A model generated the notes under the pieces. That model was not told the origin of the DNA, did not search any database, and saw only the letters and a program-made list of their open reading frames with translations. Made by a program: the position numbers and the translations under genes. From Hymenobacter radiodurans (GTDB lineage: Bacteria > Bacteroidota > Bacteroidia > Cytophagales > Hymenobacteraceae), in NCBI RefSeq assembly GCF_004355185.1, contig NZ_CP037922.1:3504001-3568000 (forward strand): a stretch of 64,000 nucleotides of DNA, read 5' to 3'. Below, piece after piece: positions 17,895-25,707 of the stretch. Position 1 is the stretch's first letter. Each line of letters begins with the position of its first letter.

Positions 17895-19865
17895 CTATTC
17901 CTGCCCCAGCCACCGAAAGCGGCGCACCAAGATATTAAGGTCAGTAGAGGGCGTATAATCTTTAGCATAGAGCAGCTCCAAGCGGCGGCGAGTGGCCTCA
18001 GGCAGCGGCGCGGCGGCCGTATCGGCAGAGTCGGCAGGAGAAAATACGGCCGGTGTGGTGCGGCGCGAGGCATCGGCATGGCGCAGGCCCACCCAGGTGC
18101 GCGTACCCAACAGAACCCGTAGACAGTTGCGCAGATAGCCCGCTTTTTCGCGGGCGAACCATACCAGCAACGGCGCCGCCAACAGTAAGCTCAAGCTGGT
18201 AAGCACGTCCAGCAGGCGCTTGGTGCGGGCACGTTGGGGCTGAAATAGGTTCAGGGCAATATCAAGGGCGTAATACTCGCCCGGCGCATCTTTCGAGGAG
18301 CTACCAATGATGTATTCACTGTCTTCGGGCAAAATCTTGTAGGCCACCGGCGGGTATTGCGGTAGCCGGATCATCAAGGAAATAATGCGGGTAGCCGACA
18401 GATCTTTGCCGCAGAAGATCAGCTCATCCAAGTCGTGAATTCGGATAATTTCATCAAGCTGATGGAGTTGGCCCAGCAAATAGCGACTTGGCGGAGCAGT
18501 TGGGTCGGCCACAGGAGTCACGTGGCCCACAATGCGCGCCTGTACGCTGGCCGTTTCAAGCAAGTGGCGCACGCGCCGACTTTCCTCTGCCGAGCCCACA
18601 ATGGCGATTTTTTTCTGGTGGCTCTGCATCAGACGCAGGTTGCGATGCTGCACCACATGGCTCACTAGCCGCCGACCAATAAGGGCCATAATACTCCAAA
18701 CGCCCCCCAGCAGAATCAGCGCATTGGAATAGCGATAAGACTCCAGAAAGTTGGAGCCCGCCGAGATAAGCACCGTACCAATCACAATGCCCCGAATGAT
18801 GCGCCACGCACTGAAAGGCTTATCATAGCTACCACTGAGGTAAGCGCAACCCAGCCACACGAGCACGTAAGCCGGCACGACCACCTCCATCAGCGGGGAT
18901 GGATAATCAGTTGGCCCTTGCTTCTGATACTCCTCCCAGTAGTTTTTCAGAAGATACATGCCGCCGTACAACAGGCCAGCATCCAACAGAATAGGCGCTA
19001 TGCTCGTGAGTACGCGGCGCCCGACGGCCATGCCCGCGCGCAACCAGATGGCCAAATGAATGAGCAGGGAGAAAACGCCGGCCTGATTGGGAGCAAAATG
19101 CTTGCGGGCAAACACAATCATGGCCCGATAAAATACGAACACGTAGTTGACGCTCGTGCGCTTTGTACTTTCGCCTTTGTAGTGAATGATGCGCGTGCCG
19201 GGGAAATAGTAGTTTTTCCAGCCGCCCCGGGTGAGCCGATACGAGAGGTCAATATCCTCGCCGTACATGAAGTAATCCTCATCGAGCAGGCCAACGGCAT
19301 CAAGGGCACTTTTGCGCAGGAGCATAAAGGCACCGCTCAGCACATCTACCTCGTGAGTTTGGTCTTTGTCGAGGTAGCCGAGGTGGTAGCGGCCAAAGGT
19401 GCGCGAACCGGGAAATAGCGCCGCTAGCCCAAAAACCTTGTAGAAAGCTACCCGCGGCGTAGGCAAGCCGCGCTTGCTTTCGGGCAAAAACTTCCCTTGC
19501 CCATCCAGCATCTTCACGCCCAGTCCGCCGCCGTCGGGGTGTTCGTCCAGAAACTCGCAGCAGGCGCGGAAGGTGTCTTCTTCCACTACGGTGTCGGGGT
19601 TGAGCAGTAGAACGTACTCGCCTTGGGCTTGCCGTATTGCTTGGTTGTTGGCCTTCGCGAAGCCGGGATTATGCTTGTTCTCCAGCAAGATGACCTCCGG
19701 AAACCGCGCCCGCACCATTGCCACGGAGCCATCAACGGAGTTATTATCGACTACAAATACCTCGGCGGGCGCATCCAGTTTTTGCAAAGCCCGCCGCACC
19801 GACAACAGCGTCTGGCTCAGGAAATAGCTGACGTTGTAGTTGACAATGATAACGGAGAGCTTCAC
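17895..19865 (-). CDS. GT2 glycosyltransferase fused to a degenerate polyprenyl-phosphate sugar transferase
   Basis: Residues 1-260 form a GT-A glycosyltransferase of the rhamnosyltransferase type: VIIVNYNVSYFL, FVVDNNSVDGS, LLLNPDTVVE (DxD-like) and YGEDIDLSYRL. Four membrane helices follow (about 270-410). A Rossmann-like segment (KKIAIVGSAEESRRV onwards) comes next, as in the middle domain of WcaJ/WbaP initiating transferases. The end (KRLLDVLTSLSLLLAAPLL, then GTRTWVGLRHADASRR) matches the start and the GPRP region of a phosphoglycosyl transferase, but the catalytic stretch between them is missing. It probably acts at the inner membrane in surface polysaccharide synthesis. Only the GT2 part looks active. 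Confidence 0.82.
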   Translation of the reverse strand: MKLSVIIVNYNVSYFLSQTLLSVRRALQKLDAPAEVFVVDNNSVDGSVAMVRARFPEVILLENKHNPGFAKANNQAIRQAQGEYVLLLNPDTVVEEDTFRACCEFLDEHPDGGGLGVKMLDGQGKFLPESKRGLPTPRVAFYKVFGLAALFPGSRTFGRYHLGYLDKDQTHEVDVLSGAFMLLRKSALDAVGLLDEDYFMYGEDIDLSYRLTRGGWKNYYFPGTRIIHYKGESTKRTSVNYVFVFYRAMIVFARKHFAPNQAGVFSLLIHLAIWLRAGMAVGRRVLTSIAPILLDAGLLYGGMYLLKNYWEEYQKQGPTDYPSPLMEVVVPAYVLVWLGCAYLSGSYDKPFSAWRIIRGIVIGTVLISAGSNFLESYRYSNALILLGGVWSIMALIGRRLVSHVVQHRNLRLMQSHQKKIAIVGSAEESRRVRHLLETASVQARIVGHVTPVADPTAPPSRYLLGQLHQLDEIIRIHDLDELIFCGKDLSATRIISLMIRLPQYPPVAYKILPEDSEYIIGSSSKDAPGEYYALDIALNLFQPQRARTKRLLDVLTSLSLLLAAPLLVWFAREKAGYLRNCLRVLLGTRTWVGLRHADASRRTTPAVFSPADSADTAAAPLPEATRRRLELLYAKDYTPSTDLNILVRRFRWLGQE

Positions 19866-19984
19866 GGTGGGTGGCAGCGGGAGTAGGAGGGGCCGGGGAA
19901 AGTTACGGACTAAACACCATCCCCAGATTCATATTTCACTTATCACGGAAGTTGCTCCGTGGAATTAGGCAAGAATAGCAGAAA

Positions 19985-20017
19985 TAAAAAAGGCCTGCCG
20001 CGTACGACAAGCCTTTT
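19985..20017 (-). terminator. Probable terminator of recR
   Basis: On the minus strand AAAAGGCTTG, loop, CAGGCCTTTTTT. It is an imperfect stem ending in a T run, 40 bases after the recR stop. Confidence 0.6.
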
Positions 20018-20054
20018 CAAATGAGTTTAGTGGCCAAAAAAGCCCCCAGCGCGG

Positions 20055-20663
20055 CTAACGAGCCTGGCGCTGCCGCTCTACAATGCTGCGGCCCAAGGTT
20101 ATTTCGTCGGCGTACTCCAATTCGCCCCCCACCGGGATGCCACGGGCAATGGTGCTGATGTGCACGTCGGGGAACTCACGGAGCTTACGGGTGAGGTAAA
20201 AAGCGGTGGTATCGCCCTCCATGGTGGGGCTGATGGCAAGAATAACTTCTTTGATTTCCGACTCCGGAATGCGCTTCAATAGCGAGTCAATCTGTAAATC
20301 GGAAGGGCCGATGCCTTCAATAGGGGAAATAACGCCCCCCAGCACGTGGTACACGCCTTGATATTGGCTGGTATTCTCAATGGCAATTACATCCCGAATG
20401 TCGGACACGACGCACACCATAGCGTGGTCGCGCAGCTTGTTAGCGCAAATGCTGCACTCCTCCGTATCGGCAATATTGTGGCAGGTGTGGCAATAGGTTA
20501 TCTCAAAGCGCATTTTTGCCAGCGCCTCAGCCAGCGAAGCCGTGCTGTCGCTCTCCGCCTTCAGCAAGTGCAGAGCCAAGCGCAGAGCCGTTTTGCGGCC
20601 AATGCCGGGCAGCTTAGAAAGCTCCGCTACGGCGTTTTCTATCAGTTTGGAAGGAAACTCCAT
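20055..20663 (-). CDS. recR: Recombination mediator protein RecR
   Basis: A 202-residue RecR that works with RecF/RecO to load RecA on gapped DNA. It has the N-terminal helix-hairpin-helix [20 protein letters not shown], the zinc-binding C4 motif (Cys58, Cys61, Cys70, Cys73), a Toprim domain starting at [15 protein letters not shown], and the C-terminal [20 protein letters not shown]. Length and order are standard. clpS lies 85 bases upstream on the same strand, but a box of its own is not obvious. Confidence 0.95.
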   Translation of the reverse strand: MEFPSKLIENAVAELSKLPGIGRKTALRLALHLLKAESDSTASLAEALAKMRFEITYCHTCHNIADTEECSICANKLRDHAMVCVVSDIRDVIAIENTSQYQGVYHVLGGVISPIEGIGPSDLQIDSLLKRIPESEIKEVILAISPTMEGDTTAFYLTRKLREFPDVHISTIARGIPVGGELEYADEITLGRSIVERQRQAR

Positions 20664-20667
20664 CTAA

Positions 20668-20704
20668 GTTGAATGAATGAACGGGCGAATGAGTAAGTGG
20701 GTGA
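20668..20704 (+). repeat. Short degenerate tetranucleotide tandem repeat
   Basis: Roughly nine units of GAAT/GAAC/GAGT/GGGT in a row between recR and clpS. Similar short-period arrays lie at 44419-44440 and 63968-63988. Confidence 0.5.
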
Positions 20705-20747
20705 ATGTTTATCGCACTAATAGTCACCAACTCACCCTTGCAGCCAT

Positions 20748-21029
20748 TTATAGAATATCGGCCGAGATACCACGGTCATGGATGGCAGTGCACATACCAG
20801 CCAGCTCATCGTAGGCGCCGTGCTTTACAGTGCACTGGCCTTTGTAATGAATCAGCAGGGTGCACTGTTCGGCCTGTTCGGGCTCGTGCCCGCACACATC
20901 GATGAGGGTTTTGATTACGTGGTCGAAGGTATTCACGTCATCGTTGTACACGATCAGGTCGCGAACGTCGATGGTTTCTTCGAGCAGTAAAACGTCCTCG
21001 TTATAGTCAATCTGCGGCTTGGTGTTCAT
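20748..21029 (-). CDS. clpS: ATP-dependent Clp protease adaptor ClpS
   Basis: A 93-residue adaptor that delivers N-degron substrates to ClpAP/ClpCP. The core LIVYNDDVNTFDHVIKTLIDVCGHEPEQAEQ holds the conserved Asn-Asp-Asp and Thr-Phe residues. CTVKHGAYDELAGMC follows, covering the hydrophobic N-end-rule pocket. The acidic N-terminus (YNEDVLLLEET) is usual for Bacteroidota. ATG 21029 is chosen over the upstream in-frame start (21080) because a perfect -7 box sits only four bases before it. Confidence 0.94.
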   Translation of the reverse strand: MNTKPQIDYNEDVLLLEETIDVRDLIVYNDDVNTFDHVIKTLIDVCGHEPEQAEQCTLLIHYKGQCTVKHGAYDELAGMCTAIHDRGISADIL

Positions 21030-21033
21030 AGCG

Positions 21034-21041
21034 CAAAAGTA
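21034..21041 (-). promoter_or_regulatory. Leaderless promoter of clpS
   Basis: TACTTTTG, a perfect TAnnTTTG, with just four bases between it and the ATG at 21029. The transcript would start at the A of ATG. Confidence 0.65.
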
Positions 21042-21190
21042 CGGATTATCAAGGAAAAAGGCGCAGATTTGGGCCCGCACCGGTCTAGTATAACCACCAC
21101 GCGGGCAGATTCGTTTCGGGGTTTAGACAATCATTTATAGTGTAGCGCACAGCGTCAGACACGGCGGTCCGCTTGCCCCTCCTCCCTCCT

Positions 21191-21748
21191 ATGCCCGTTC
21201 CCTCCACAGATTTTAAAAAAGCGCTAAAGCAACTCCCCGATAAGGAAAAAGAAGCCTTGTTGCTGCGCGCGGTGCGCCGCGACGCGGAGCTCTACGAAAC
21301 ATTCGCCTACGAGCTGCTGCCCGATGTGACCGTGGAGCAGGTGTATGAGCAAACCGCCGACCGCATTCACGAGCTATTCAACGTGGCCGTTACGGGGCGG
21401 CTGCTCAACCGCAGCCTCAATAAAGCGCTGAGCAAAGCCACCAAAGAAACCGCCCGCGCCCGCCGCATTACCAAAGACAAGCGCCTCGAAATCGACCTGA
21501 TTCTGTATACGCTGCGCCTGATTTTTGACAACTACACCGGCCAGTTTGATAGCCCTTACAACGGTTTTTACGTCAGCACCGCCCGTATGGCAACGCGGGC
21601 GGTGCAGCTTGTGCTCACCAACCTGCACGAGGATTTGTGGCTGGAATACAAATCGGAACTAGACGACTTTCTGACCCAGTTGCACAACCGTAGCAAAAGC
21701 CGAAACCTACGCTTCGAGCTGCCGCGCGAGCTGGTTATACCGGACTAA
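21191..21748 (+). CDS. Conserved-looking cytoplasmic protein of unknown function
   Basis: A 185-residue, highly charged and largely helical protein without signal peptide or membrane helix. It opens with DFKKALKQLPDKEKEALLLRAVRRD and has a central basic stretch (SKATKETARARRITKDKRLE) that could contact nucleic acid. I do not recognise a named domain. The frame is open to a TTG at 21173, but ATG 21191 is the natural start. The stop codon (21746-21748) lies inside the A-tract of the terminator, so the mRNA has no 3' untranslated region beyond the hairpin. Confidence 0.7.
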   Translation: MPVPSTDFKKALKQLPDKEKEALLLRAVRRDAELYETFAYELLPDVTVEQVYEQTADRIHELFNVAVTGRLLNRSLNKALSKATKETARARRITKDKRLEIDLILYTLRLIFDNYTGQFDSPYNGFYVSTARMATRAVQLVLTNLHEDLWLEYKSELDDFLTQLHNRSKSRNLRFELPRELVIPD

Positions 21749-21782
21749 AAAAGCCCCCAGACTAGGTCTGGGGGGCTTTTTT
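21747..21782. terminator. Bidirectional terminator with embedded stop codon
   Basis: A6-GCCCCCAGAC, loop, GTCTGGGGGGC-T6 between convergent genes. The A-tract overlaps the TAA of the upstream gene. Arms are five Cs and six Gs. Confidence 0.92.
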
Positions 21783-21803
21783 GACTTAGTGAAATTGGGC
21801 TAC

Positions 21804-22475
21804 TTAGTTAGCAGCAACGCCATTGCCTTTCTTGGCAATTACGTTGAAGCTCAACGTGAACTCGTCGTAGATAGCTTTGTCGCCAATGCCTTCGAAGAAC
21901 GACTTCGAGCCGTATTTGATGTCGTACTTAGTGCGGTCGATAGTAGCAACGCCCGTGGCAGCAGCCATACCGTTCTTCACGCCAATTTTAGCGGGGAAAG
22001 TGATTGGCTTGGTAATGCCTTTGATGGTCAGGTCGCCGGTGATAGTGGCGTTGTTGGCATCGGCAGCAGCACCTTTAATAGGCGTGATGTTCGTGATTTT
22101 GAAGGTAGCCGTTGGGTTTTTCTCCACACCGAAGAAGTCATCAGCCTTCAGGTGACCTACCAACTTGCCATTGCTGTCAGCATCCTTCAGGTCGGTTACT
22201 TTCAGCGAGTTCATATCTACCACGAAAGTGCCGCCTACGAGTTGGTTGCCGCGCACCAGTACGTTGCCTTCTTTGAACTGTACATTACCGCTGTGCTCGC
22301 CGGTTACTTTTTTACCTACCCAACCCAAGGTGCTGAGCTGAGGCTGAACTGCGTAAGCCGCGCCAGCAGCTTTGGCCGTACCGGGAGTAGTTTTCTTAAC
22401 GGCTGGCTGTTGAGCCATTGCGGGAGCAGTAAACAGAGCAGCAACGAAGAGGGCTGACAGAGCAATTTTTTTCAT
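21804..22475 (-). CDS. YceI-family periplasmic lipid-binding-like protein
   Basis: A 223-residue protein with a clear signal peptide (MKKIALSALFVAALFTAPAMA). The YceI beta-barrel is recognised by STLGWVGKKVTGEHSGNVQF, GGTFVVDMNSLKVTD, HLKADDFFGVEKNPTATFKIT, GDLTIKGITKPITFPAKI and a final YDEFTLSFNVIAKK. YceI folds bind long isoprenoid-like lipids in the periplasm; the ligand here is unknown. It follows the marR-type gene on the same strand about 50 bases away. This YceI/MarR pairing is common in Bacteroidota and suggests control by that regulator. Confidence 0.9.
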   Translation of the reverse strand: MKKIALSALFVAALFTAPAMAQQPAVKKTTPGTAKAAGAAYAVQPQLSTLGWVGKKVTGEHSGNVQFKEGNVLVRGNQLVGGTFVVDMNSLKVTDLKDADSNGKLVGHLKADDFFGVEKNPTATFKITNITPIKGAAADANNATITGDLTIKGITKPITFPAKIGVKNGMAAATGVATIDRTKYDIKYGSKSFFEGIGDKAIYDEFTLSFNVIAKKGNGVAAN

Positions 22476-22524
22476 GATTGAGAGAGAAAAAATGGAGAAT
22501 TAAATTTGAGTTAACTGAGAGCCG

Positions 22525-22986
22525 TCAGTCACGGATTTTATCAAGCAAGTCGCTGAGTTGAGCGGCTTCTTCGGGGGTAAGATTGTGCAGGCCCGTATTC
22601 TGATGACTAACCACGCTTTCCATATTGCGCAGCAGCTCTAGTCCAGCTTCGGTAATATGAATATCGACGGCGCGGCGGTTGCTGGGGCACACGGTGCGGG
22701 TAGCTAAATTTTTGGCAACCAGTTTATCCACAATACGGGAGGCGTTACTGGTTTTGTCCAGCATCCGCTCAATCAGCAGATTTACGGTTGAAGCCTTGGG
22801 GTGCTGACCGCGCAGAATGCGTAAAACATTGTACTGCGGCAGCGTAACGTCAAACTCGCGGAAAGCCGCTGCCTGACGCAGTTGGATCCAGCCCGTGGTG
22901 TATATCAAATTGATATGGGCTTTTTGGTAGTCGTCTTTGAATGTTGGCTGTTTGATTTCGTCTTCGATTTTCATGAGCGTTGGCAT
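22525..22986 (-). CDS. MarR-family transcriptional regulator
   Basis: A 153-residue winged-helix regulator. The helix-turn-helix region spans LPQYNVLRILRGQHPKASTVNLLIERMLDKTSNASRIVDKLVAKNLATRTVCPSNRRAVDIHITEAG, with the wing Arg residues of SNRRAVDI. ATG 22986 is chosen; ATG 22974 is also possible. A longer frame from 23025 would swallow the palindrome at 23013-23022 and is unlikely. It probably represses itself and the following yceI gene. Confidence 0.88.
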   Translation of the reverse strand: MPTLMKIEDEIKQPTFKDDYQKAHINLIYTTGWIQLRQAAAFREFDVTLPQYNVLRILRGQHPKASTVNLLIERMLDKTSNASRIVDKLVAKNLATRTVCPSNRRAVDIHITEAGLELLRNMESVVSHQNTGLHNLTPEEAAQLSDLLDKIRD

Positions 22987-23012
22987 ACTCCTGCCCAATG
23001 ATGCTACAAATA

Positions 23013-23022
23013 TATGTACATA
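23013..23022. promoter_or_regulatory. Candidate MarR operator 1
   Basis: Perfect palindrome TATGTACATA in AT-rich DNA, 27 bases upstream of the regulator start. Confidence 0.45.
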
Positions 23023-23028
23023 CATTTA

Positions 23029-23040
23029 ATGTTGCAACAT
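23029..23040. promoter_or_regulatory. Candidate MarR operator 2
   Basis: Perfect 12-base palindrome ATGTTGCAACAT seven bases beyond the first palindrome. The close pair suggests a double operator. Confidence 0.45.
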
Positions 23041-23380
23041 AGTTTGCAAGAATATTTTTTTTATTAAGTATTATATATATTAATTATCGTCACATTGTTT
23101 CAAGGTCAGCAAGCTTAAGACTGTTTTATCTCGTCTCAGGATCAAACATAGGCGAAAGTCTCTATTACGCTGCGGAAGTTGCATGGCCCCAGCCCGACTG
23201 ACTACCGCGGGCGTTTTGTTAATCAGCAATCCGATACCTAATTTAATACGCTATCCAGCAACAGGTTAGCCAACCTTAGAAACAGTTATTTCATTCACTT
23301 AAGGGCAATATCAGAGAGGCCATTTAGCATGCTCACGATGAAAAGCCGATCAATCAGAATGACTCTTCTCGTTGCCCGTC
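23041..23380. other. AT-rich intergenic region without a gene
   Basis: About 340 bases, with a strongly AT-rich block at 23051-23095. No credible ORF, RNA gene or terminator was seen. It probably holds the promoters of the marR-type gene and, on the other side, of the DUF3667 gene. Confidence 0.5.
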
Positions 23381-24160
23381 ATGTCAACTGATACTACTGC
23401 TGCCTGTTTAAATTGCCAGCAGCAGCTTTCTGCTGGCTCTTTCTGCCCTAACTGCGGGCAGCGCCGCCCCCACCGCCTTACGGTAGGTCATGTGGCGCAC
23501 GAGGTGTTCCACGTTTTTACCCACGCCGACAATACCATTCTGGGATACATACCGCAGGTATTATTCAATCCGGGCCGGGTGGTAGAAGACTATCTGGCGG
23601 GCCGACGCAAGCGTTACTTCAACCCGTTCCAATTTCTGCTGCTGGTGCTGGGCCTGACTACCTTAGTAGCCGTGGCCTTGCATTACTATGAAGCCACGGG
23701 CCTCGAAATACAGCAGCGGCTTGCCGGTCGAATGCCGGCTGCCGAACTGGCGCGCATGGTGCAGTACTTTCATTACCTAGGCAAATATTACAACCTATGG
23801 TGGTTGCTGCTGGCTCTGCCCATGTACTCATTTTTTACGTGGCTGGTGTACCGCAGCCGCGGCGTCAACTACGCTGAAGCTTTCTTCGTGCACGTTGTCA
23901 TCGGCTCGGCCGCCAACCTCTATTCCGTTCTGATATTATTGGGAATATGGCTCGCGGACCTTAAAGCCTCGGCCAGCACCAATATTAACAGCAGCTTGCA
24001 GGTAGTTGTCGGGTTGCTTTACCTGATTTTTATAGGCAAGCACGCCTTTGAGCTTAGCTGGCCGGGCGCAATATGGCGGGCCTTCTTAGCCGTTCTGCTC
24101 AGTATGGCTGGCAGTTATGCTATCAATACATTGGCCTTCCGCTGGTACGTATTTGGGTAA
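23381..24160 (+). CDS. DUF3667-type membrane protein with zinc ribbon
   Basis: A 259-residue protein. The N-terminus has a zinc ribbon (CLNCQQQLSAGSFCPNCGQ, two CxxC pairs). HEVFHVFTHADNTILGY and LFNPGRVVEDYLAGRRKRYFNPFQFLLLVLG follow, a combination typical of DUF3667. Four or five membrane helices follow. No biochemical function is established. ATG 23381 is used because the in-frame TTG at 23372 has nothing in its favour. The AraC regulator begins 22 bases downstream and may be cotranscribed. Confidence 0.85.
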   Translation: MSTDTTAACLNCQQQLSAGSFCPNCGQRRPHRLTVGHVAHEVFHVFTHADNTILGYIPQVLFNPGRVVEDYLAGRRKRYFNPFQFLLLVLGLTTLVAVALHYYEATGLEIQQRLAGRMPAAELARMVQYFHYLGKYYNLWWLLLALPMYSFFTWLVYRSRGVNYAEAFFVHVVIGSAANLYSVLILLGIWLADLKASASTNINSSLQVVVGLLYLIFIGKHAFELSWPGAIWRAFLAVLLSMAGSYAINTLAFRWYVFG

Positions 24161-24182
24161 GGCACGCATTTGAGTGAGAGTT

Positions 24183-25025
24183 ATGGTAAAACCATTCTGC
24201 CAATTTTACCGCCCCTGTGCTGCGCTTCAACCCTTCGTCAGCAACTACATGCTCATGCATGTTCAGTTGAATCCGTGTGCGCCTAGGGTGGTAAATCCTT
24301 ATCCTACCAACCCAGAGCAATGCTTATTTTTCTACGCTCGCGACCCCATTGAAATATTTAACTATCGTAAAGGCCAAGAAATTACCAGCCCCTATAGCGT
24401 GATAGTTGGCCCCCAAGTAGCGCGGGTAAACCTGCGGATGGGCTATAATCAGCTCACAATAAAGGTGGGTTTTCAGCCTGGGGGGCTTTTTCGGCTGTTT
24501 CGCACTCCCATGTGGCAGTTGCTTGATCAGACGGTGGATAGCTATGATTTGGTAGGGCGCGAAATCAACCAAGTGAATGAGCGACTGCAAGCGCTAAACG
24601 ACTACGCGCAGATGATTGCCTTGGTAGAAACCTACCTGCTGAGCAAAGTAGCCGCGCTCAAAACCGACGCGCACGCAGTAGATAAACTAGCGCAACTCAT
24701 GCTGCAGAGCCATTCACGGCAGTTCTCCCTAGACTGGTTAGCTGATCAAGCCTGCCTGAGTTCACGCCAGTTTGAGCGAAAATTTTTAGAACGTATTGGC
24801 ATGAGTCCAAAGCTATTTATGCGCATCGTTCGTTTTGCGCAGGCTTACCGCTTAAAGGACCGGCAGCCGGAGCTTGATTGGCAAGATATTGTACAGCAGT
24901 GTGGCTACTACGACCAGATGCACTTGATAAAGGATTTCAAGCTGTTTGCCGCCGTCACGCCTACTATTCTCCTAAAAGAAGAAGCTGCTTCTCCCCTGCG
25001 GCTCTTTGCGGGCAGCCCGTTTTAA
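24183..25025 (+). CDS. AraC-family transcriptional regulator
   Basis: A 280-residue regulator. The N-terminal half is an unclassified sensor domain; the C-terminal 100 residues are an AraC DNA-binding domain with two helix-turn-helix units (FSLDWLADQACLSSRQFERKFLERIGMSPKLFMRIVRFAQA, then DIVQQCGYYDQMHLIKDFKLFAAVTP). The layout suits the DUF6597-type AraC regulators of Bacteroidota. A GTG nine bases upstream could also start translation; ATG 24183 is preferred. It could control the adjacent NTF2-like gene. Confidence 0.88.
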   Translation: MVKPFCQFYRPCAALQPFVSNYMLMHVQLNPCAPRVVNPYPTNPEQCLFFYARDPIEIFNYRKGQEITSPYSVIVGPQVARVNLRMGYNQLTIKVGFQPGGLFRLFRTPMWQLLDQTVDSYDLVGREINQVNERLQALNDYAQMIALVETYLLSKVAALKTDAHAVDKLAQLMLQSHSRQFSLDWLADQACLSSRQFERKFLERIGMSPKLFMRIVRFAQAYRLKDRQPELDWQDIVQQCGYYDQMHLIKDFKLFAAVTPTILLKEEAASPLRLFAGSPF

Positions 25026-25099
25026 ACGTCGTTTTTTTACTATTTCTCCCCTGGCTGGCTCTCTACCTTCGATTCATCACTTTAAAACGATGAAACGAA

Positions 25100-25606
25100 A
25101 TGAAAAAGCTACTCAGTCTCCTTCTGATTTTGTGCCTGGCCGCCACTACTCATGCCCAAACCACTACCAAGTATTCAGCCGATGAGAAGGCGGTTCTGCA
25201 AGTAAATGAAGGCATTGCCGAGGCATGGAACAAGCACGATACGGACCTGTATTTCAGTTACTTTGCCCCCGATGCGCAGTGGGTAAATGTGGTGGGCATG
25301 TGGTGGCGCAATGCAGCGGAGCACAAATACGCCCTGGACATCTTCATGAAGGTCATGTTCAACAAAACCAAGCATAACATCCTGCAAACGGAGGTGAGAA
25401 TGCTGCGGCCCGACTTAGCCTTGGTGCGCCACAACTGGGAGTTGGAAGGCTGGGTAATGCCCGATGGCCGCGACATGAGCGATGTATCCACCGGCGTAAT
25501 GACGCTAATGCTTGAAAAACGCAAAGGCAAATGGCTTGTCATCGACGGACACAACACATCCATTGATAAAAAGGCCCAGGACCCTGTATTGACAATGAAG
25601 AAATAA
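25100..25606 (+). CDS. Secreted NTF2-like (SnoaL/DUF4440-type) protein
   Basis: A 168-residue protein with a signal peptide (MKKLLSLLLILCLAATTHAQ) and an NTF2-like fold: VLQVNEGIAEAWNKHDTDLYFSYFAPDAQWVNVVGMWWRN, a central LALVRHNWELEG, and GVMTLMLEKRKGKWLVIDGHNT. These small cone-shaped domains are annotated as SgcJ/EcaC-family; some are isomerases or binding proteins. The role here is unknown. Exported to the periplasm by inference. It lies 74 bases after the AraC gene. Confidence 0.82.
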   Translation: MKKLLSLLLILCLAATTHAQTTTKYSADEKAVLQVNEGIAEAWNKHDTDLYFSYFAPDAQWVNVVGMWWRNAAEHKYALDIFMKVMFNKTKHNILQTEVRMLRPDLALVRHNWELEGWVMPDGRDMSDVSTGVMTLMLEKRKGKWLVIDGHNTSIDKKAQDPVLTMKK

Positions 25607-25625
25607 GGGCCGGTAAGAAAATGAT

Positions 25626-25659
25626 AGCCGCTCGCCTAGGTTATTTCTAGCGAGCGGCT
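25626..25659. terminator. Hairpin between convergent genes, possible terminator
   Basis: AGCCGCTCGC, loop of 14, GCGAGCGGCT. It is a perfect 10-bp stem, 20 bases after the NTF2-like gene, without a good T run. Confidence 0.5.
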
Positions 25660-25707
25660 GCCCTATTTCAATTGCTACCCATAAAGCAGAATACTTGTTG
25701 GGAAACG

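Noticed and set aside
24480..24490. GGGGGGCTTTTT inside the AraC gene (and similar at 16768) as internal terminators
   Set aside because: No pairing C-run lies upstream, so no hairpin forms; they are copies of the iterated motif.
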